NCBI GenBank assembly: GCA_028023455.1
Contig: JAQFVV010012510.1
Location: 2,091,420-2,155,419 of the forward strand
Source of the DNA: Epiperipatus broadwayi
Lineage: Eukaryota > Onychophora > Udeonychophora > Euonychophora > Peripatidae
Length of the DNA: 64,000 bases
Direction: 5' to 3'
Position 1 is the stretch's first letter; each line of letters begins with the position of its first letter. The position numbers and the translations under genes were made by a program. The notes under the pieces were generated by a model that worked only from the letters and a program-made list of their open reading frames with translations, had not been told where the DNA came from and did no database searches. Shown here piece by piece: positions 34,701 to 46,053 of this stretch.

Positions 34701-36305
34701 ATGTATACTGACTCAGAATATTATAGACCAATTTAAAATTTTGATAAGTACAGTTATTATGATATAAAAAAAAAGAAAAAAAAAGATATACAGCAAATCT
34801 GCAATATTTACTAAAGTTTTGTTTCAATACAGTGTATGTCATGTACAACAGCTCATATTTTGTTGATAAGCATTGATTAACAATTTAATATGGAATGTTT
34901 TTTTACTGAACTGGCATTTTCAACATATATCTGTGAACATAAATGCATTTCTATGGGTATAATATTCATATATAAAGGTTATAATATAAGCAAAGTTAAA
35001 TAAATAGTTTAGCCATTAATGACACATTGAAAATCAGATTTGCATGTTTATTTATTATACATGTGTTTACTCATTTTTTTAAAAATAAAGTTTATTTTGT
35101 TGTATCTTTATTTTGTAAGATAAAATAACTAATGGAGTGTTCAATTTTCATCTTAACTAAATATGCTCTGGCTCATTATATTTTTTCAGTAGTTTTTATT
35201 TCTCCCTGAAAACCAATAGCAATGTTATTATCAGTAATGTATGGACTTTCTAGTTGTTTTGATGTTTTAAGTCTGTATGGACTGAGGAATATATACAATC
35301 ATCCCTACATGTCATTATCCATTTTTGGATAGAAATTTATCAGTTTCAGGCTTCTTGGTTGCTGCAGCATCACCTAGTGGCCACAGTATGCATAAATGAA
35401 AACTACCGATACTTTATAAATTTTCTTAACTTTCATGCTTTTAACTTTACACTTATAAAACATTTTATTATATGAATTAGTGTGCTTATAAAAGATTAAG
35501 AAAGAATAAAGTAAGTGAAAAATAAAATGTGACCTTTTTAATAACCTGTAAAAATATTAATAAATGTGATCATGCATGGTGCTCCAAGATAAAAAAAATG
35601 GTTGTTATTAATCATAAAATTTATTAAGTTTACAATTTGTAATTTTTTTTGTTTATTTACATTTTTTTTCAATAGTTCATAATTGAAGCAATACATTATA
35701 TATTGTAGCTTCGCTGCTGTAAAATAAATAAACTATCAAAATATTTATTTATTTGTAATATTATTTATGGTTGGTTTATAAGCAAGATTTGTAATTAAGG
35801 ATCTAAATAAAGTATATATCACTTTGGTAAATGTATTAAATGTCTGGAAGAAATTGCATTATTTCTGAGATTTTATAGAGAATCATATTTTTATTGAGAT
35901 ATACCTATATTTTAAATGCATTGTAATCCTTTTGAGAGAACCTAGTGTTCATTAAGTTAAATTTTCCACTTTTTATTTTAACAAATTATCCATTTCCTTC
36001 CTTATATTTCCAAAAGTTTCAAATTATTTTATAAAAATATAAGTTTACAAACAAAAATCATTCTTAAAAATAATATTTCAATTTTACAAATATAGGAAAA
36101 AAGTAATAAATTGATATACACAATTAGGGAAATACTTATTTGTTGATTAAATATTGAGTTGGAATTTTCTATAAAAGAATCAAAATTGTATTTTAATTTT
36201 TAAAAATCAATGATCAAATAATTTGCTTTATATAAACCTAACTATTTGAAATATTAAATTTGTTGCAATTTGACAATTGCTTATATTTATAAATATTCAT
36301 TTTGA
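31765..36305. other. Long AT-rich stretch without supported features
   Basis: 32,330-32,640 is GC-richer (for example CACCGGTTTACCCGGTCATG) and may be an old element. Short TA runs occur at 32,648-32,664, 32,830-32,842 and 33,700-33,710. The rest is stop-rich AT sequence in which I see no exon or RNA gene. Confidence 0.45.
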
Positions 36306-36322
36306 AATGAAGAACATCATTA

Positions 36323-37079
36323 AACAAAGCAAAGTTTATTAAACAAGGCAAAACTCTTCATACAGTAGTGCCACCCTGTGCCAACCAGAGTAATCAACAG
36401 ATGCCAGAAGGCTTGTGCATAAAATCCCTATCTAGTGCCTTCTCATCCAATATCCCCAGACTAGTTTCTGGCTTGTGGCCTTCATCATTGAGAAACCTTG
36501 CATCTGAGAGCACTGCACCTAGATCTTAGGATCTGATGCAACTCTCCAGCAGCCACCTTTTATTTCTACTTAACTACAAAACCATGAGAATGAAATTGAA
36601 AACACAATAATATTTTCAATCTAAGCTCAATAGCTTATATAGTCATATGGCCCATACATTTTGGCATTTTTATCTCTTTAACAACCATAGCCACCAGTAT
36701 CCTATTAGGCAGGATCGGTATTAAACCGTAAAACATCACATGATTACTATCTCTTATACTAGCACATAATTGTTATTAAACAATGCAAAACTCATGATTT
36801 TGTAGTTAAGTAGAGTTAAAATGTGGTTGCTAGAGGGTTGCATTGAATCCTAAGATCTAGGTGTAGTGCTCTCAGATTCAAGGTTCCTCACTGACGAAGG
36901 CCACAAGCCAGAAACTAGTCTGGGGATATTGGATAAGTAGGTACTAGATAGGGATTTTATGCACAAGCCTTCTGGCATCCATTGATTACTCTGTTTGTCA
37001 CAGGGTGGCACTACTGTATGGAGAGTTTTGCCTTGTTTAATAACAATTATGTGTTAGTATAAGAGATAGTGATTATGTA
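36323..37079 (-). mobile_element. Family A composite element with 13-bp TSD
   Basis: Left half: AAACAAGGCAAAACTCTTC, an arm, the interior (GCACCTAGATCTTAGGATC, CATATGGCCCATAC) and the terminal ACATCACATGATTACTATC segment. Right half: an inverted partial copy (GTAGTTAAGTAGAGTTAAAAT, arm, GAGTTTTGCCTTGTTTAATA) to GATAGTGATTATGT. AAGAACATCATTA lies at 36,310-36,322 and 37,080-37,092, so the inverted pair inserted as one unit. Confidence 0.88.
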
Positions 37080-37094
37080 AAGAACATCATTATA

Positions 37095-37590
37095 ATGAAG
37101 CCATAATTGGAGATTTAAATTCACGTGAAATACAATTTTGAAATTTTATCAGATTCAAATCAGGATTCCCCCCCCCCCTGGATAAATGATATATAACCAA
37201 TCCAGCAGCCATTTAATATTAAATAAGTAAGTATATAGCTATACTTATCTAAAGAATAAAAAACTGTTCAAATTATGTTCAGTTGATTAATAGCTGGTGA
37301 ATAATTCTCCATTTTTTATTAAAAGAGATGTTGGAAAAGACTTCAATGCATTAGAATCTGTGTGATGTTTTAAAAATCATTTTATTTGTTATGTTTGGAT
37401 GACTTGAAATGGTAAAGTCAGATTAATAAAATAAAAAATATTAGTTTTGCTGAGAAGTGTAATTTGAATTCTACACTAAAAACAAGATTTTTTATGATGA
37501 ATAATTTTTTTTTCTAGATTGAACACTTAAATATGATCTGTAATTCTCATAAATATTTAAGAATGATTTCTTTAAAAAAACTGTTGAAAA
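37095..37590. other. AT-rich stretch with a poly-C run
   Basis: A C run lies at about 37,170-37,178. No other feature was seen. Confidence 0.5.
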
Positions 37591-37594
37591 AATA

Positions 37595-37768
37595 AATAAT
37601 CACCAATTTCCGTATTTTATGCTAAACCAGCAATCATCAGTTGGTCCTGATTACTATCCTCACACACATATATAATCAATGCTCAGCTTTATATTAAGAT
37701 AGCCAATCTTTATACTTTAATGGACAGGCTTCAAACTACTCCAACCCACAACTTTTCAGCCATCCATT
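37595..37768 (-). mobile_element. Family B half copy
   Basis: ATAATCACCAATTTCCG, AACCAGCAATCATCAGTTGG, TATTAAGATAGCCAATC and AATGGACAGGCTTCAAACT, then TTTTCAGCCATCCA. This is one arm only, with no inverted partner. Confidence 0.75.
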
Positions 37769-37769
37769 T

Positions 37770-39365
37770 ATGAATTTAATATAAAATTTGGTTAGCATAT
37801 TTTTGCTGAAGACAATAAACTTGCAACTAAAACTTTGAAGTAAAAAAATGGACACACAGATTACAAACTACTAAGTAAGAGTTAAGCAATTATCAGTAAT
37901 AATTGTTAATATATAAAAAAAACGTTTATTTTATGTTCAAAATTATATTTAAAAGAAACAGGAAAGATTTCAGTTTTTTCCCCCACATATTATTAAACTA
38001 TTTATAAAAGCAATGAAAATAAAGGCGAAACAGCCTTTCAAAACTGAAAATTATGAGATTATCTGGTTATTATTAGATTGATGGGTAAAACAAAAATCGA
38101 TAACTGTTCAAATCTTCAACTCATTTTTTTATTTACTATTTTTTGAGAAAATTGTGAGAAAAAAGATATTATTGATTTTCAAATACATTCTGTTTTAATT
38201 TTGTCATTTACTAAGGATTAGATGACCATTATCTGGATTGATTATGAACAGGGTTTTAGAAAACAAAACCTTAAACTTAATTAGGATCTGAAAAGTTTAC
38301 CCGCCCAGATTTGAATCCTAAGTCACAGTGTTGCAGACGCATGCGTTACCACTACGCCATAATTTTTTTTATATTCAAAATAATTGTATATATATAATTA
38401 ATGTGTTTAATTTCCTTCCTTTTTCATTATTTTATATTAAAAAAAAATTACAGACATATTTAAATAAATAGTTTACATTTTATTTCCTTGAAAAATTCCT
38501 TTTTACATTTAATTAATATTTGAAATCATTTTTAGAAACAGTTCAACCCTTTTTCTGTAAAAGAAAAAAAACGGTCGGCAGTATTTTGACAAGTTGACGA
38601 TCAGATTTACTTTTTGTTATTTTTTCACATTTTAACTGGTAAAATAAAACATTGTAATAAAGATTAAATGTAAAAACGTAATATTCTCTTACTTGTAAAT
38701 AACAGCATTTTATTTCCATCTTAGGTTAAAGCAAACACAAAACGGAAATATTAATCAATCAACTTTGAAAAGAAAGACAAGTTAGCTAAATAGACAGGTA
38801 GTTAGACAAGAAACGGATCTATATATAAGCAGTAGGAAATATAGTTAAACAAAAAGAAAATCATAAGTGGAATATCAGCATAAAATTTACTTTTTAAAAT
38901 CGATCCAGGACAGATCAAAATATAGCATAAATAAACATACTCTCATTCAGGTTATATTATTCTATTGTTATATTCTCCATTCCTAAAAATGAGGAATAAA
39001 TTTGAGTTTGAAACCTTCTTCCGATTTTATTACCTGACTCAATATTTTGACTCGTTGCTGATATATATTACTATTCTTTCATACTTTATCAATAATTTTC
39101 ATTAGTTTTTTTTTTAGTATTTTTGTTTAGATATTAATTATTTAAGGATTTTAACCATTCCTTATGAATTTTATACATTTAATATTTTTATATCCAGTAT
39201 TTCTAACTTTAAGAGCAATTGTTGATTAAGAGATACAACAAGATTCAATACATTTGCACATTAGAAATTTCATCATTGATAATGCTAAAGGTCATGTTCT
39301 TCCTTTTCTCAGATTTGCATTTAGAAATATTAATCTACACTTCCTCAGTCAATTTATATTATCTC
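37770..39365. other. AT-rich stretch
   Basis: Apart from the tRNA-like relic at 38.3 kb there is no supported gene or repeat. Confidence 0.45.
38297..38363 (-). other. tRNA-like relic (possible SINE head)
   Basis: The minus strand reads ATGGCGTAGTGGTAACGC (A-box-like), an anticodon-loop-like CTGCAAC, and GGATTCAAATCTGGGCGGG (B box) about 50 bases on. The spacing fits a tRNA. The acceptor stem does not close, so it is best seen as a pseudogene or SINE fragment. Confidence 0.45.
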
Positions 39366-39367
39366 AG

Positions 39368-39996
39368 TGTTATATAGGGTATATGAGGACAGACTTTCAC
39401 ACGACCCACCACTCTCCACACTATCTCATAACACTGATATACTTGAACACGTATATGTTGAAAAGATAAATAATCACCAATATAAGTATTTCATGCTAAA
39501 CCAGCAATCATCAGTTGGTCCAGATTACAATCTCTACACATATATGCTATAAGCCTGTGTGTTTCAGTTATTACATAGTAGAGATGTCTGCCCATCCCTT
39601 GTATTAAATGGATTATGTCCTGTGTATGAGGGGTCAGATTGACTTTAGGTCAACATGGGTGTGATAAGAATCTTGGCCTTAGGGTGGCTTTTGAGCGTTC
39701 CATCATCAGATTTTCAATTGGATGGACAGTTGAAGAGTTGTAGTGTGGAGTGGATTGAAGCCTGTCCATTAAAGTATGAGGATTGGCTATCTTAATATAT
39801 ATCTGAGCACTTATAGCATATATGTGTAGAGATGGTAATCTGGACCAACTGATGATTGCTGGTTTAGCATGAAATACGTATATTGGTGATTATTTATCTT
39901 TTCAACATATATGTGTTCAAGTGTATCAGTGTTATGAGATAGTGTGGAGTGTGGTGGGTCATGTGAAAGTCTGTGCTCATATACCCTATATATTAC
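39368..39996. mobile_element. Family B foldback element
   Basis: ATATAGGGTATATGAGGACAG at the left pairs with CTGTGCTCATATACCCTATAT at the right. Inner segments (CACCACTCTCCACACTATC; AACCAGCAATCATCAGTTGG; GATTGCTGGTTTAGCATGAA) also pair. The interior holds CATCATCAGATTTTCAATTGG. AATAAGCCTGTGTG follows the right end at about 40,018 and also occurs inside at about 39,549. Confidence 0.82.
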
Positions 39997-40059
39997 ACAT
40001 ATAAACTCAGGTATATAATAAGCCTGTGTGCTTCAGTTATCTCAGTGTTGTAAATTGGG

Positions 40060-40910
40060 AATATGATAAACCTTATCATATGCAAACACATCATGCTATC
40101 TACCATGGATCAATCATAGGTTATAAAAAAAATTACGTAATTAATAACTGAACTGGGAATCATTTCCTTGATAGTTTTGAATATATAAGCCATGATTTCT
40201 ATGCCTGGCAAAATAGAAGTACAAAAGATGAGAGATTCTTCCACAGGATTTTATTATTAAAAAGCATATGCTTGGTACATATAATTCCACATTTTTCCTG
40301 CTTAATAAATTTGAATTCACAGACTTTCAACCTTTGATGATCAATCAAATGAGAAACATTTGCCAAAAAATCTTTTAAAAAGTGTGCACATTTCTAATGC
40401 TTTATTTCACTTTTATCACTATAAATAACATAACTTCTGACTCATATCTGTTATCTTGGTAAAGCTTTTCAAAATATAGAAATAATGTTTGACATTATAA
40501 AAAATGTTGTTTTTTTCTCCTTCTATATTCAAGTTCTTTAACATTTACAAATGCTTTAAATTGATTTACATTATAATCTCTTAATACAGACTTTAATGAT
40601 GTTAGATATTATCTTTACAAGCTTAGTAGCTAGATAATGCATTTCCATGCTGCAACTTCCCTTCAGAAACTTACTGATGCTTAGTTTTTTACCTTAAGAT
40701 GCCAAATAATAGGTTTTTTTATGTCAAGGTTTCTTAGACATTTTCTGATGCTTAAATGTTTTTTCTTTCTCTGACATAATTTTTATAAAGTGATTTATCA
40801 TTTCAACTTTAAGTATTATGGTTTATAATTCATGGGGTTTTATCACAACTGATAAAGTCAAGTTATCTTTAAAGGTGTTTTGTCAAAATCAATAATACCA
40901 CACTACTTTT
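40060..40910. other. AT-rich stretch, nothing recognised
   Basis: No exon, repeat or RNA gene is supported here. Confidence 0.5.
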
Positions 40911-40921
40911 ATTGATTTTTT

Positions 40922-41029
40922 CCCCCCATATGTCATAGCATCGCCCGGGACACGAACCCACACCCATCTGCAAACAACTATTTGCTTGTGAGGCGAGTGC
41001 GATGATCTCTCGGCTAACAATGCTTGACA
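40922..41029 (-). mobile_element. Short tRNA-derived SINE
   Basis: On the minus strand: TGTCAAGCATTGTTAGCCGAG, an anticodon-like TCGCCTCACAAGCAAATAG, GTGGGTTCGTGTCCCGGGCG (B box), then ATGCTATGACATATG and a G run in place of the usual A tail. TGATTTTTT flanks it (40,913-40,921 and 41,030-41,038). Confidence 0.8.
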
Positions 41030-41081
41030 TGATTTTTTTTCTTTTACAATCAATATTTCTATTTTTCCACTACTCATAATT

Positions 41082-41188
41082 TTTTTTCTCATGTGTCATA
41101 GCATCAGCTGGGAAGTGAACCTGCTAACCCGGAACAACTGCTTGCAAAGCAGCTGTCACTGACCTTTCGATCACCAATGCTTGACACA
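41082..41188 (-). mobile_element. Short tRNA-derived SINE
   Basis: On the minus strand: TCAAGCATTGGTGATCGAAAG, CTGCTTTGCAAGCAG, GTTAGCAGGTTCACTTCCCAG and TGCTATGACACATGAG followed by A. CATAATT occurs on both sides (41,075-41,081 and 41,189-41,195), a short target duplication. Confidence 0.82.
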
Positions 41189-41229
41189 CATAATTGTTCT
41201 ACTTCAAAGTGTTTCTAGTCTTATCTGTA

Positions 41230-41275
41230 AATGTCAAATTAAATGGTGATCATGTGATGTTTAGTGCTTTACTAA
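41230..41275 (+). repeat. Family A terminal scrap
   Basis: ATGGTGATCATGTGATGTTTAGTGC matches the family A tip and its outer continuation. Nothing else of the element is present. Confidence 0.5.
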
Positions 41276-41279
41276 CAAA

Positions 41280-41830
41280 GTAACCTTCATTTTTATATTA
41301 AGTGGTATTTTAGGATATTGCTATAATCATTTACTATTTTTTATCTTTTAGACTTTTTCTTTCTTAGTATTTTATGTCATATTCTGTTTCTTTTTCTATA
41401 AGTTATATTTAATAGTTACAAAGAGTTTCTATTTATAAAGAGTTTGTTTCTATACTGATCTTTCATTTATTGGAATTAATTTTAAATTTCTTTGCCTGGC
41501 TAACTGATAAATTAGCAGCTTTATTTTCACAAGCTATATTTCATTTCTGATACATAATATTAAATAAAGACCACATCTCTGATAATTTTTGTCATCTTCT
41601 ATCTGTTGGTTATTAAAAAATCAAACCCTGCTGTTTAGAAATAATTTCTTTTTTAAAATATTTAATTTTTGCCTGGACATTGATAATCTTTTACTTCAGA
41701 TTTTTACAAAGATCTATCAAAGATGATCTTCCTCCCTTGGCTTTTCTTCAATATTTATTTGCTAAGATTCAGAATAAATATAATTTTCTACAGCAACTAC
41801 CTTCTTTTTATAGCCTAGCTTAGCCTCAAC
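41280..41830. other. AT-rich stretch, nothing recognised
   Basis: No exon, repeat or RNA gene is supported here. Confidence 0.45.
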
Positions 41831-41848
41831 ATCACTTTTAGATTCTTT

Positions 41849-41948
41849 TTTTTCCATGTGTCGTAGTGTCAGCTGGGAAGCAAACCCGCTAACCCAGGAC
41901 AACTGCTTGTAAGGCAGCTGGGCTAACCGCTCGACCACCAACACTTGA
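41849..41948 (-). mobile_element. Short tRNA-derived SINE with 16-bp TSD
   Basis: On the minus strand it starts TGTCAAGTGTTGGTGGTCGAG, then CTGCCTTACAAGCAG, GTTAGCGGGTTTGCTTCCCAG and ACACTACGACACATGG plus A. CACTTTTAGATTCTTT is repeated exactly at 41,833-41,848 and 41,949-41,964. This is the clearest proof in the window that the element of about 100 bp is a complete insertion. Confidence 0.93.
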
Positions 41949-41969
41949 CACTTTTAGATTCTTTCAAGG

Positions 41970-42830
41970 TTTCTGCACTATATGTAGAATTTTCAACCAA
42001 ATTTAACTTAGTATGACAGTCTTTTAAATAATAGTATTTTTAAATTCATGTTTCATCATGTCTCTGAAACATTTGAGTTCTCCTTAGAGTCATTCATTAT
42101 GTTACTCAGATCTTAAGATACTTATCTATTAAAGTCACTACTGCAGTAAGTTTATTATTCTGTGTTGATTGTTGGCGACTTTGGTCTTCATTTTTGTTAT
42201 TTTTAAGAAGCTTGATTTTTATGTAATAATTTCTTAAAGCTCATAAATTCCTAATTTTTACTTTTCTGGAATATATCTCAATTATAAAATTTTGAGTTGT
42301 TTGTATTACCTTCAATACAATTCTGTTTTGCATTATTTTGGATATATTTTAAATATTCCATTCTTTTGTAAATCCTGCCTTAAATACTTTCTTCTCTGTA
42401 TTATTTTAGCACCTATATAGAGATATATTGTAACAGAATGAGACTTGGCCTTGCATGATAGGAATGTTTAAAATTCTTAAAATCCTTAATTCATGACCAA
42501 CTTTGATCTCAGACATGAAAAAAAGGGAGAAACATATATGGAAGTTTCAGGGCATCACAGTGCAGTTTCATCAATCTTTCTCATTACGACTCAGGATTCA
42601 AGCTCAGGAAGAATATGCATGATATTGTACTCAGGATATGATAATATTATTTTTTATATGTATAAGTATGATGAATTGATGAACAAATAAAATAAGACAC
42701 TAACAATTAAATTTGCTTTAAAACAATATGTTTAAAAATTTTATTTCTAAAAAAAAAAATAAGTTGACCCATTTTGGACATTCATGGTTATTATTTGATT
42801 TATTATATTGATATTTATTATTCCAACATG
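41970..42830. other. AT-rich stretch, nothing recognised
   Basis: A 65-codon open frame at 42,493-42,690 lacks any recognisable domain. No other feature is supported. Confidence 0.45.
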
Positions 42831-43059
42831 AAAGTGTGTGATGATGATAAATGTGATATGTTGGATTATTTCCATCATCTATGATTGAATGTTGAGTGTA
42901 TAGAAATTTTTAAATTTTATTTAAACTCTTCAAATACAAACAACTTGTTAGTAATAACACATAAATAACCAATTCAGGTTAGTAATTACACAACATTTTG
43001 ATTAGTATTATTCTCCATCCTTCTTCAGGTGTTCTGCCCTGATATGCACAGTAATAGTA

Positions 43060-43140
43060 TTCATATAGAAATTAAATTCACACCTTTGGATTCTTGGATA
43101 TTGAATTTAAGGTAAACACTCTAACCAACTCAATTATTCT
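43060..43140 (-). other. Possible tRNA-like relic
   Basis: The minus strand has TTGAGTTGGTTAGAGTG, like a tRNA A box and D arm, followed about 45 bases on by AGGTGTGAATTTAATTTC, a worn B box. It lies between the PLE end repeat and its endonuclease segment. The rest of the cloverleaf cannot be drawn. Confidence 0.25.
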
Positions 43141-43329
43141 GTCATAGGCAACAGATAGTAGAAATTGGATATATTTATATATGAGAGTTGGTTCAAATTC
43201 TCCTGTGTCTTTCAATTTTTTTTCAAGAGCAAGGTTAATTAGTTGTATTTTTTTAATATTAATTTTTCCTAAGAGCAAGATTAATTAGAGGCTTCTATAC
43301 ATTGTGTATTGTCACACTGGTTTGACTTA

Positions 43330-45570
43330 TATAATTATTTACCATTGTTATATGAGCAGCTTTCTTGAATTTTCTTCTATGCATTTTTTCCTCTTTATTC
43401 AATATGTTTGTAGTTTGCCAATTAAACATATGATCATTACTACATATATGATCTACTACAGTAGATAATCTGTTTTTTCTCTTTTAACCATTAAGTTTTG
43501 TTCTTTGAATCATTGTTCAACAAGGTGACATGTCTCACCAATATATTTTCTTCCACATTCACATGATATTTCATAGATGCAGTTTTTGTTCTTCAGCATT
43601 TCCATTTTAGACTTAGTAGAAGTAAAAATTCCTCAAAGTGTGGTATGGCTTTGGAAAGCTGTTCTAATGTTATATTGACTAAAGATTTTCTTTAATTTGT
43701 CTGTCATTTCTGGTATGTATAAATAACACTACAGTCCAATAATTGTTTTCCTGTTTGGTGTCCCTTTGTATTGTCTATTAAATATTTTTCTTGATGACTA
43801 CTGATGGATAACCATTCTTCATAAGTATTTATTCTATGAGAATCTTTTCTTTTTTTAAATCACTGATTTCTGAACAAACCTCCTTTGCTCTGTTGTATAG
43901 TGATAGTATAATTCCATGTTTAGTGCTTTTTGTATGATTGGATGCATATGCTAAGTACTTTCCAGTGTGTGTTGGTTTCCTATATACTGTTGTTTTTACT
44001 TTGTCTTGAGGGACTTTTGTCATATGAACATCCAAGAATACCAAATTTTAGTTCTTGTTCTAATTCTATTGTGAATTTAATTGAAGGAGATATGTTGGTA
44101 ATATGCATCCAGAATGACTGTAATTGTATCTCACCATGTGGCCATAACATAAATGTATCATCAACCTACCATAGCCACACTTTAAGTGGACCTGGAGTAG
44201 TATTTATGGTTGTGGTTTCAAGTTCTTCAATGTAAATATTGATCAGCAACAGTGACGGTAGTTATCCCATGGCCAGCCCTTGATTTTGTTGGAAGAATTC
44301 TGAATTATATTGAAAGTATACTGTTGTTATGCAGAATATTAATAATTCCATTATACTACCAATAGGTAGACTTGTTATAGTTTGTAGACTATTATCATCA
44401 TATAATCTTTTCCTTACAATTGACAATGCCTCATCACATGGTACATTTGTAAATAGACTCCACATTAAAGCTTAACATGTGTCAGTTCTTTCCGTTTTTA
44501 CATTCCTGATTAATTCTACAAAATGCTTAGAATCCCTGATGAAGGATTGTGTTCTGTATGCCAATGGACTAAAAACTTTCAGAAGAAATCTTGACAAATT
44601 TTAACGATGAATTTCCAGAATTAATAATAGTCCTTAATGGAACATTGACTTTATGGATTTTAGGTAGATCATACAGGTGAGGACTCTTGCTGAAATATGA
44701 AGTTATTTTTTTTTCTGAACCACTGATATACCTGCAAGGCCCCCAGAGTAATGTTAGTAATTTTACTTTTGTATTTGAAATTGAATTTTTGCTAGTTTTT
44801 TGTATTGGCCTGCTGTGAAAAAACCTAGTATTTTGTTATCATAATCAGTTTTATCCATTACAACTGCAGAGTTACCTTGTCAGCAGGAAGAATGATTATA
44901 GATGTATCCTGTTTGAGAGATTTAATAGCTTTGCTCTCATCACATGATTTGATGTCTTTTAAGTGTCCTTTTGCATACTCTTCTGCTTCTTCTAAGGTAA
45001 ATTTTGGATCACCTCCTCAGTGACTGACCTTAGATCCAATAATGGGACAGTACATGGTATAATGGCAAAGTTCAAACCATTTTTGACAACTAATAATTCA
45101 GCATCAGTAAGGTATTTAGAACTAATATTTTTCACTGATGAAGCAGTACAATTTTTGATTTGCCCATATAGATTTACACGCTTCTTCTGAAGTTCTTTTA
45201 TCCTTTCATACAACCTACAATATTATCCGTTCACCACTTGACAAATTCTTGAGAAATCTTCATCTGTAAGTTTATTTTGTAGAAAACATTCCTCATGTCT
45301 AATGGAACACAATGTTGATACTTGAAGAACTGCAGAACCTTTATACTTTCTTTCAATAAGGTCTCATTTTCTCTCTTGAATAATCTTCTGAGTTCTCTTG
45401 GAGGAAATAGAAAGTTTTAACTGCAAACCCTTAGGAACAATCTTTTCTGATTTACATTTGCATAAAAGATTTAAATGATTTTCTACTTTAGCCAGTTTTA
45501 GATATAATTTTTCATAATGTCTAAATTTCAACATAGCATTGGACCAATACCAAGTACTTAGCATTTTCCT
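43330..45570 (-). pseudogene. PLE reverse transcriptase / GIY-YIG endonuclease pseudogene
   Basis: Segments seen on the minus strand, in order: a Lys-rich N-terminal stretch (45,564-45,364); the PLE hallmark KYLTDAELLVVKNGLNFAI (about 45,110); AVVMDKTDYDNKI (about 44,860); DLPKIHKVNVPLRTI (about 44,660); SLFTNVPCDEAL (about 44,455, RT motif A region); QGLAMG (about 44,270); VDDTFMLWPHG (about 44,170, motif C, with the usual Tyr before VDD replaced by a stop); TVYRKPTHTGKYL (about 43,985); and the endonuclease core IYEISCECGRKYIGETC (about 43,560). The normal product copies its RNA into DNA at a nicked target. Multiple frameshifts and the stop at YVDD make this copy non-functional. Confidence 0.9.
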
Positions 45571-46053
45571 GAAGGTTTGTCATGATGGTATATTATTAGA
45601 TTGTCATATGTTGGACTATTTCTATCATCTAAGAGTGAATGTTGAATGTATAGAAAATTTTAAACTTTAAACTTTCCAAATTTAGAACAATCCACCCCAA
45701 GTAATTTGTCAATCAAGTGATGGTTGCATCATTATTTACCAATTGATAAAATGAGCAATCAATGCTGACTATGAATTTGATCATATGTTGATCATGTCAC
45801 TTGTTGGGAAGTCATAGATAGTTAGTTATATATTCGTACATCATCATGAACAAAATAGAAAAATGATGACAAGATGTATTGATATCTTCCTGTTTAAGAT
45901 AAAAATTTAATTCATCTAGTATAATAGTGATCAGTAACTGGATGGATCAGTAAAACCATCTCTTATCATTAACTTATATAATGTGATTTTAGTAATCAAT
46001 AAAGCAAGTTATATATAGCATGACATTGCTTGTATAAGCTTGTATTTACAAAT

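Larger units (their letters stand above)
42838..45690 (-). mobile_element. Penelope-like element, nearly complete but inactivated
   Basis: A retrotransposon on the minus strand whose protein segments appear in the expected PLE order: N-terminal region, reverse transcriptase, GIY-YIG endonuclease. A repeat of about 120 bp (GATATGTTGGATTATTTCCATCATCT to TTTATTTAAACTCTTCAAAT) lies in the same sense at both ends (about 42,840-42,960 and 45,572-45,680). These match the pseudo-LTRs that flank PLEs. Frameshifts and stops break the coding region throughout. The same end repeat occurs as hairpins at 56.5 and 58.7 kb. Confidence 0.88.

Noticed and set aside
43930-44235. 101-codon plus-strand frame
   Set aside because: It is antisense to the PLE reverse-transcriptase segment at 44,170-43,985, which is clearly coded on the minus strand.
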